NCBI GenBank assembly: GCA_037447655.1
Contig: JBBHKE010001766.1
Span: forward strand, 264,428-278,127
Direction: 5' to 3'
Length of the DNA stretch: 13,700 nt
From: Zygnema cylindricum
Taxonomy: Eukaryota > Streptophyta > Zygnematophyceae > Zygnematales > Zygnemataceae
The notes beneath the pieces were generated by a model. The model was not told where the DNA came from. It did not search any database and worked only from the letters and a program-made list of their open reading frames with translations. Below are positions 8,612-13,700 of the stretch, in pieces (position 1 is the first letter of the stretch; each line of letters begins with the position of its first letter). A program made the translations under genes and the position numbers.

Positions 8612-8945
8612 GGTTTCAAAAGTATTTAAAGTCGTTCACACCTGTATGAACCATTTAACGGCGAAACCAAACTACATGTACATAGAAAGTAACCGCACGA
8701 AAATAATACGAGGCCCACGAAACAAATGTCGAAGATATTTGTTCAACGGCTGAGATTAAAAATTGGAAATAAAATCGAACGGCTCACATTTCAGCCGATT
8801 GTACGGAATGACAATTTTGGCGGTTTTTGGACGCACCGACACTGGATGACACGTGGCAATATCTTGGAGGATTGCGGGATCTCCGAAACGCGAGATGACA
8901 AGTCTGGATATGACAAAAGTCACATTATAACTGTGTTGTACAAGG

Positions 8946-8988
8946 ACCGTATAGAAAGTACTCCAGCATCTGTACTTTCTTGTACGGT
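8946..8988. repeat. 15-bp stem inverted repeat with 10-nt loop
   Basis: ACCGTA-T-AGAAAGTAC (8946-8961) pairs with GTACTTTCT-TG-TACGGT (8972-8988): 9 bp and 6 bp of perfect stem separated by a 1-versus-2 base bulge. It lies about 110 bp upstream of the TATA-like box. It may be an LTR regulatory hairpin, a fragment of a small inverted-repeat element, or chance. Confidence 0.85.
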
Positions 8989-9094
8989 ACTGTCATATTA
9001 TTGGTGCGTACCTCAGTACTGGTGAGCTTAGAGAGGGGTTTTAGGACTTAGAATATTTTTTGGTAGGTAGCCGCCTCTCTTAGAGAGCATCTTG

Positions 9095-9103
9095 TATAAA
9101 AGG
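9095..9103 (+). promoter_or_regulatory. TATA-box-like TATAAAAGG
   Basis: The sequence CTTGTATAAAAGGC matches a strong plant TATA box, about 370 bp upstream of the copia gag ATG. In an LTR element such a box marks the U3/R boundary, so it could drive the downstream gag. No transcript evidence is available. Confidence 0.5.
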
Positions 9104-9473
9104 CAAACTTTGGCCAGCCATAACTATCAATTTACTTGACCATTTTCAGTGATTCTTTTTGCGGCGTACTCAAGGGTGTCTAAGCTACACAGGGGTAGGG
9201 TCGGTCAGAGATTTTGCCTGCGAGAGTGGCTGCATTTCTAAAGGAAATTCAAAGTGGGTGAATGTGTCCAAAACTCATATTCTAACTTTGCATTTTGTGG
9301 TGGAACTGAGCACACAGAAAGTCTTATTTCACACTGGTGAAACTATCATGGATTTTTGATTGCTAAGGGGTTAGTTATTTGGGTTTATATCAACTTGGAG
9401 TCGGCACTATCAAGATTAGCTACTTTTGGATCTGCGATTCTTGTGGGCAATTGGGCACACAGAGTTTCTGGTT

Positions 9474-10598
9474 ATGGGCCCACCATCTAGGGTGCCTATG
9501 GTTGATGGAACAGGCTTCACTTATTGGGGATTTTTTATAGAGGGATTGCTTTTCGAGAAATATTTATGGGGAATTGTTTCGGGACAAGTGAGGTGTCCTC
9601 CATCAGGCTTTGGAGAAACTTACTATGGAGAATCATCTGGGGATGCCGAGAAAATCAACCGGAGTTCACATGCAAAAGAAGGTGAAGGGAAAATCATTGC
9701 CATGGAAGGGGAAAAATGGGAGAAGAGAAAAGGATCTCCGATGGTGAGGGGAGCTTAGCTCTTGACTATGGTTCCACTTGTAGGGATTAAAACTGAAGAA
9801 AATGATAGAAAAATATGGGAATACAAAAACACTATAGCAAAGCATCTCATACTTAGAAACGTGTCTAAGTCCATAGCTATCACTCCTATAAACTTAACGA
9901 AGTCTTCAGAGATATCGGAAGCACTAAGTTAGATTTATAAGAGTGAGACTATTCAGAGGCTGCAATTAGTAAAACAAGAAATAGATGCCTATGTTTATAA
10001 AAGCGGTAGCATGATACAGTTTTGCAATGATATTGCTGCGCTATATGTTGAGCTTGCTAGTGCGGGATATGTAGAATCTGAGGAGAGGAAGATTAATACA
10101 CTTCTCATGAAACTCCCACATGAGTACGAAAACATCATTTGTCGTATGCAGGCAATGGATGGCTCCTCATGGACTTGGAGCTTTACCATGGGAATAATTC
10201 TTGTGAGGAAAAGCACTTTGGGGCTTCGTAGGGGAAGTGACACTGTGAATGCATTTACAGCTGGTGATGATTGGCGGAAGCGTGAGGAGAGGAACGGTGG
10301 TGACGAGCGGAAGCGTGATGAGGTGAAGAAAGACAAAGGTAAACCTTATCGGAACTTTGGTAGAAAGGGAGGGAGAGGAAAAGAAAGGGGAGCTTTGAAA
10401 AAGGGTGTTTGCTTCATTTGTAGGGAACCGGGTCATTATATGGAGAGATGCCCTAGTTTAGAGGAACTTAGAAGTTGGAATGTGGACGAGGAGGAAGAAA
10501 GGGAAGAGGACAAAGAGGATGAATATTTTTTGGAGCTTCTTCACATTGGTAGAATCGAGAAGAGAGAAAAACACATAGAAATTCGAAGAAAGCAATAG
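9474..10598 (+). pseudogene. gag: Ty1/copia-type gag with CCHC knuckle, two in-frame stops
   Basis: One register holds the whole protein from ATG 9474. Early residues (GTGFTYWGFFIEGLLFEKYLW then GIVSGQ) match the start of copia gag, where a substrate-like YxxW motif is followed by LWxIVxG. The UBN2-like middle reads WEYKNTIAKHLILRNV, then INTLLMKLPHEYENI. After a basic Arg/Gly/Lys-rich tract comes a canonical zinc knuckle CFICREPGHYMERC at 10410-10451 and an acidic tail (DEEEEREEDKEDEY). TAG stops at 9756-9758 and 9930-9932 break it, so it is a pseudogene, though lightly damaged; the 222 codons after the second stop are intact. The ~375-codon length suits a gag protein, but copia normally continues into pol in the same frame and here it ends. 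Confidence 0.85.
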
Positions 10599-10622
10599 TG
10601 TGCTTTTGGAGGTATAAGGGAA

Positions 10623-11318
10623 GTGAAGAGAAAGAAGGTATTTAAGAGAGTTAGAAATAATGAGGGTAATCTTATAGATATTTTGGAAACAAAAAATTGG
10701 TCGGAAAGGGAGACTTCAACTGATTCTGATGATAGGGGAGAAGAGGAATATTTGATTAAAAGTTTATGGGAGGAGAAATATTTATTGGGAATCAAAATAG
10801 AAAGTGATAGTGGAAAGAATTCCATAAGAGAGAGAGAGGAAAGTTTAGAAAGTGGGGTAATTATCATGGATAGAAATATAAGTTCGGAAGATGTACTTTT
10901 TATGAGGAACTTAGTTGGGACTCTTCATTTAAAGATAAATTTGGGGGGTAATGGTTTTGACATCACTATTGGGAGTGATGCCATCTATGAAAGAGTGCCT
11001 GTGAAAGGGTTAACATCTGGGTGTGTGTTGCAGATTGGAGATGGGGCTGGCTGTTTCGATTGCAAGAGAGAAATTGGATTTAGTGTGGATGGAAAAGAGA
11101 TGAGGTGGATAAAATCTTGGCTCGGATTTATGAAAAGTGGGATGCTAAAGAAAATGTGTGGTGCAATTATTATTCTAGTTCATCTAATGCACTGTTTTAA
11201 ATACGAGAATATTTTTCTTCAGGTTTATGAAAAGAAAAGAAAAAAGAAGAGAGAAAAAAAAGGGGGGGTTGTTTTTTTTTGTTGTTACTATTTTGGTTTA
11301 TTTAATTGGAGTTTGTAG
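10623..11318 (+). CDS. Unrecognised ORF downstream of copia gag
   Basis: The 231-residue frame follows gag by 24 bases and lies in the same register. I do not recognise it. The first third is charged (Lys, Arg, Glu: DSDDRGEEEYLIKSLWEEKY), the centre is mixed (IDRNISS-like, then INLGGNGFDITIGSDAIYE), and a hydrophobic segment near residues 178-195 (MCGAIIILVHLMHCF) could be membrane-like. The end is low complexity, running into the purine tract. There is no DSGAT protease motif where copia pol should begin. The first codons may be read-through of gag rather than a separate start. It could be a captured or element-specific second protein, or chance openness in AT-rich DNA. Confidence 0.35.
   Translation: MKRKKVFKRVRNNEGNLIDILETKNWSERETSTDSDDRGEEEYLIKSLWEEKYLLGIKIESDSGKNSIREREESLESGVIIMDRNISSEDVLFMRNLVGTLHLKINLGGNGFDITIGSDAIYERVPVKGLTSGCVLQIGDGAGCFDCKREIGFSVDGKEMRWIKSWLGFMKSGMLKKMCGAIIILVHLMHCFKYENIFLQVYEKKRKKKREKKGGVVFFCCYYFGLFNWSL
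11229..11268 (+). repeat. 40-nt purine-only tract ending in G7
   Basis: Every base from 11229 to 11268 is A or G, finishing with eight A then seven G, and it is followed by TTG and a T9 run. It could be an enlarged polypurine tract of the plus-strand copia element (TGTT begins at 11270), or simple low-complexity DNA. Such tracts are prone to sequencing and slippage error. Confidence 0.7.
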
Positions 11319-11372
11319 TTCTAAGACCACCGGAACAGGTGGAGGAGCAGCAGTAGTAGTAGAAGTAGACAT
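11298..11372 (-). CDS. Possible 24-codon start of a minus-strand copia gag
   Basis: Reading the minus strand from the ATG at 11372 gives MSTSTTTAAPPPVPVVLELQ, a Ser/Thr-Ala-Pro-rich opening of the type found at the start of many copia gag proteins, ending at TAA 11298-11300. It lies about 200 bases downstream (element orientation) of the minus-strand LTR. It may equally be chance translation of a GGA/GCA/GTA trinucleotide-rich patch. Confidence 0.25.
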   Translation of the reverse strand: MSTSTTTAAPPPVPVVLELQTPIK

Positions 11373-11700
11373 GATACACTCTCAGAAGCTATCAAGAATC
11401 CTTCCAAACAGCTGTTTTCAAGTGCTCACCAATTCTTACATAAGCATTCAAACTTCACAAAACTCTATCAGAATATAGAGTATTATAAACACTGACAACT
11501 CCCAAAGTTTCAGCTCAATTAACCCGACAACACTCAAGATATAATACTCAAAAGTTTCCCAAAAATTGTTTGTTGTTTTACTACTTGGAAGTCTGGATAC
11601 AAGATGTGTTCTGAGTTTTAAGTCTTATACTTGTGTTGTAATGGCAATACCACTGTACCTGAGAGGTACGTCAATCTACTAGGCTAATACTAATCTCTCA

Positions 11701-11774
11701 AGCTACCACTGAGCTACCACTAAGCTACCACTGAGCTACCACTGAGCTACCACTATGTTACCACTGAGCTACCC
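11701..11774. repeat. 11-bp minisatellite, about 6.7 copies
   Basis: AGCTACCACTG/A repeats head to tail from 11701: six full units and a partial seventh, with the last base alternating between G and A and one diverged unit (TGTTACCACTG at 11756-11766). It lies within the probable LTR. Confidence 0.92.
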
Positions 11775-11798
11775 ACTAAGTTGAGGTCCGTTGACGTG

Positions 11799-11911
11799 AT
11801 TCATATCAAACGCAACTGCGGTGTCCCGTACCGAATCATATCCAAGATAGCGGCAGCTGCGTTGTCTGTACGGATCATATCCAAAGTAACCGCTTCTGCG
11901 TTTGTCCTGTC
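11799..11911. repeat. Degenerate tandem repeat of about 35-40 bp, three units
   Basis: Units starting near 11799, 11833 and 11873 share ATCATATCCAA followed by a variable core and CTGCGTTTGTC-like ends. The units are diverged but clearly in series, within the probable LTR. Confidence 0.7.
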
Positions 11912-11934
11912 TTTGTCGCAGCTTCGCTGTTGGC

Positions 11935-12042
11935 CTGCTCTGTCTGCATAACAGCTGCGCTGCTCTGTCTGCATAGCCGCTGCGCTGCTCTGTCTGCACC
12001 GAAGCTACGTTGCTGCACTGCTCTGTATGCATAGCAGCTGTG
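11935..12042. repeat. 25-bp tandem repeat, four units
   Basis: Units at 11935-11959, 11960-11984, 11985-12009 and 12018-12042 share CTGCTCTGTCTGCATAGC-GCTGCG. The last is separated from the third by an 8-bp extra TTGCTGCA. They are rich in CTG/CAG-like triplets. The minus-strand open frame through here is a by-product of the repeats. Confidence 0.9.
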
Positions 12043-12149
12043 TTGTCCTCAAGTGATGACGCATATCTTTATGAAACTTACGCTACAAATTACTAACTTT
12101 TCTGCCGTCCTACTAATTTGCTGAGACTGAAAGCTTTCCAAAAACAACA

Positions 12150-12160
12150 CTCCCCTAAAG
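12150..12160 (-). other. Polypurine tract of the minus-strand copia element
   Basis: On the minus strand CTTTAGGGGAG lies immediately before the TG of the probable LTR and about 150 bases after the pol stop. This is the expected place and character of the plus-strand primer for a 3' LTR. Confidence 0.65.
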
Positions 12161-12309
12161 CTTTAGACTCAATATACTAGCGCAACTACGATGACAAACT
12201 AGCGCAGCATCGCAGCATAGCAATATAGCAATTAGCAAGTCACCCAGTCCCACTATATCTCAATGGTGGACTTATTGCAGCGTGGCACTATAGCAGTGCA
12301 GCAATTGAA

Positions 12310-13700
12310 CTATTCACTTAATCCTAATGCGTTCCTACAATACCTCAGCTTAGGAGCAGGAAGAGCTTTAGTGAGCATATCAACAATCATTTTTGCATCT
12401 GTCAAAATAACATAATTTAATCACTCTAGAGAACACTTTTTCTCTTACAAAGTGTAATCTTACATCAATGTGCTTGCTTTTGAAGTGATGACTCGAGTTA
12501 GAAGCAATGGCAATGGCAGCCTGGTTATCACACCAGATCACCTGTTGACCAACCTGCATGTATCCTAGTTCTTGTAACATGGATTTTACCCATAAGAGTT
12601 ATTTGAGGGCCGAGCTTGCTACCATATATTCTGAATCCATTGTCAACTATGCTGTCACCTTTTGAAGTTTGCTGCTCCAGCAGCAAGTACCGTTCCCAAT
12701 TTGTAGAAAAAATCCCGTGGTGGATTTTCGGCTTGGCATGTCGCCATAGTTTGCATCACTCCACGTTTGCAGTTTTACTTCTCCTCCGCCTAGTGTGAGT
12801 TTGAGGTCTTTGGTTCAGGCCAAATATCTTAAGACTCTCCTTGCTGCATCAAAGTCAAATTTTCTCGGATTCTCTAGACTCCTGCTCAATACCCCGACAG
12901 CTGCAGCAATGTTAGGACGGGTACAGTTCATGAAATATATTAAGCTTCCCACTATCTGTCTATAAGGAATTATTGTCATAGGATCATTCTCCCCTGATTC
13001 TAAATACTCGCTAACAATGACACCTGGTTCTGTCTCTTCTCCCTCTAACTTCTGCCGAAACTCCATTGGAGTTAAACATCCTTTTGCCCCCCGCATTCCG
13101 TACTCATCTAACATGTTTCCAATAGCCTCTTTTTGAGTCAATATTATTATTTTCTTATTTCTGTCCCTCTCTACCTGGATACCCAAAATATATTTTGCCT
13201 CACCGACGTCTTTCATCTCGAACCGTGAGTTTAGAGCAGGTTTGATTTTGTTAATTTCAGCCATTGATTTGCTAATTAATAGCAAATCATCTACATATAC
13301 TGCTATATACACTATCCCATTTTCACCCTTTAGAACATAGACAGAGTGATCAGAACTTATCCTTTGAAATCTTAGACTAGTCAAGAATTCATCAAGCTTT
13401 ATATTCCACTGTCTGGGGGCCTGTTTTAGGCCGTACAAAGATTTTAGCAACTTGCATACTAAGTGCTCTTTTCCTGGTTCAACATACTTTTCAGGTTGTT
13501 GCATGTAAATGGTCTCTTCTAGTTCTCCATGCAAAAAGGCCGTTTTTACATCCATCTAATGAATTTCCATATCTTCTATAGCAGCTAGGGACAGCAAAAT
13601 CCTAACTGTTGGAAATCTTACAACCGGAGAAAATGTTTCTTCAAAATCGATTCTTTCCTTTTCATTGTACCCATTCGCCACAAGTCTGGCCTTATAGCGT
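12310..13700 (-). pseudogene. pol: Ty1/copia pol: reverse transcriptase and RNase H (partial)
   Basis: The minus-strand register enters at the window edge with [21 protein letters not shown] and FSPVV, then a stop (13556-13558) precedes MDVKTAFLHGELEETIYM. Hallmarks follow: LLKSLYGLKQAPRQWN, catalytic YVDD at 13286-13297, EAKYILGIQVERD and GSLIYFMNCTRPNIA. After a stop at 12815-12817, RNase H begins: TWSDANYGDMPSRKSTTGFF, then DSEYMVASSALK between stops at 12647-12649 and 12599-12601, then IWCDNQAAIAIASNSSHHFK and KHIDVRLHFVREKV. A one-base insertion near 12402 shifts register before the terminal VDMLTKALP, and pol ends at the stop at 12310-12312. RT following an integrase (outside the window) and RNase H at the C-terminus define copia. 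Inactive through four internal stops and one frameshift. Confidence 0.95.

Larger units (their letters stand above)
8337..9473. other. Non-coding stretch between gypsy and copia gag, likely LTR/leader
   Basis: No coding frame is supported. The stretch holds several inverted repeats (listed separately), a 12-bp palindrome TAGCCATGGCTA near 8430-8441, and a TATA-like box at 9095. It sits between the end of the gypsy trace and the ATG of the copia gag, so it most likely contains a copia 5' LTR and leader. A TGTTA start exists at 8331, but no matching LTR end or second copy could be identified. Confidence 0.4.
11571..12149 (-). repeat. Probable 3' LTR of the minus-strand copia element
   Basis: On the minus strand the unit opens TGTTGTTTTTGG right after a purine tract; its other end reads, on the plus strand, TGTTGTTTTACTAC at 11571. 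The ends form a perfect 9-bp terminal inverted repeat (TGTTGTTTT) bounded by TG...CA, which is the LTR signature. The unit is 579 bp. Its upstream-region part is filled with short tandem repeats, and a minus-strand TATAAGA lies at 11623-11629. The partner LTR is outside the window and no target-site duplication can be tested, so the boundary at 11571 is inferred. Confidence 0.6.
11571..13700 (-). mobile_element. Minus-strand Ty1/copia retrotransposon, 3' half
   Basis: On the minus strand the order is RT, RNase H, stop, a purine tract, and an LTR-like stretch. This is the 3' half of a copia element; its 5' half lies beyond 13700. Stops and a frameshift show it is inactive. It faces the plus-strand copia gag (9474-10598) tail to tail, so the two are separate insertions. 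Confidence 0.85.

Noticed and set aside
1-9473. A pair of long terminal repeats bounding the gypsy element
   Set aside because: By eye, 1-2170 and 8314-9473 share only short phrases such as GGACTTAGA-TATTTT; nothing long enough for an LTR pair.
11769-12032. 87-residue minus-strand ORF
   Set aside because: It is produced by the tandem repeats of the LTR, with no protein-family character.
11701-12042. CRISPR-like array
   Set aside because: The repeats abut each other without unique spacers, and the setting is a eukaryotic LTR.

Overview
This 13.7 kb window is repeat-derived nuclear DNA, most likely from a streptophyte (land plant or close algal relative). The clues are Ty1/copia and Ty3/gypsy retrotransposons of plant-like type, no dense intact genes, and pervasive decay. 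I see no intact host gene, no rRNA or tRNA, and no CRISPR. The exact lineage cannot be read from the sequence.

Layout. 1-2170: AT-rich, mostly non-coding DNA with one weak minus-strand ORF near 430-770; the gypsy 5' LTR and leader may lie in its right half. About 2175-8336, plus strand: a decayed Ty3/gypsy element with, in order, gag with two damaged zinc knuckles, a proline-rich linker, an aspartic protease that has lost its catalytic Asp, a C5 cytosine DNA methyltransferase domain, reverse transcriptase (YIDD) and RNase H. The RT-RNase H junction carries two overlapping tandem duplications (64 bp and 153 bp). No integrase or 3' LTR is visible. 8337-9473: non-coding DNA with several inverted repeats and a TATA-like box. 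9474-10598: Ty1/copia-type gag with a good CCHC knuckle and two in-frame stops, followed by an unrecognised ORF (10623-11318) ending at a 40-nt purine-only tract. 11571-12149: probable LTR of a minus-strand copia element, rich in short tandem repeats. 12310-13700, minus strand: the 3' part of that element's pol (RT and RNase H), cut by the window end.

Main discovery. The gypsy pol contains a captured cytosine-5 DNA methyltransferase between protease and RT. The Pro-Cys-Gln catalytic motif, the ENV motif, the AHxVRAY region and the C-terminal LIGQSMDLN region are all readable in order. The protease tail, the first part and C-terminal part of the methyltransferase, and RT share one reading register, with two internal frameshifts moving the middle of the methyltransferase out of it. 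The ancestral element therefore probably encoded a fused protease-methyltransferase-RT-RNase H polyprotein. Such captures have been reported, as I recall, in dinoflagellate and charophyte retrotransposons, so the phenomenon has precedent; this copy or family may be undescribed. The copy is dead: many stops fit C-to-T or G-to-A change, as expected of methylated DNA.
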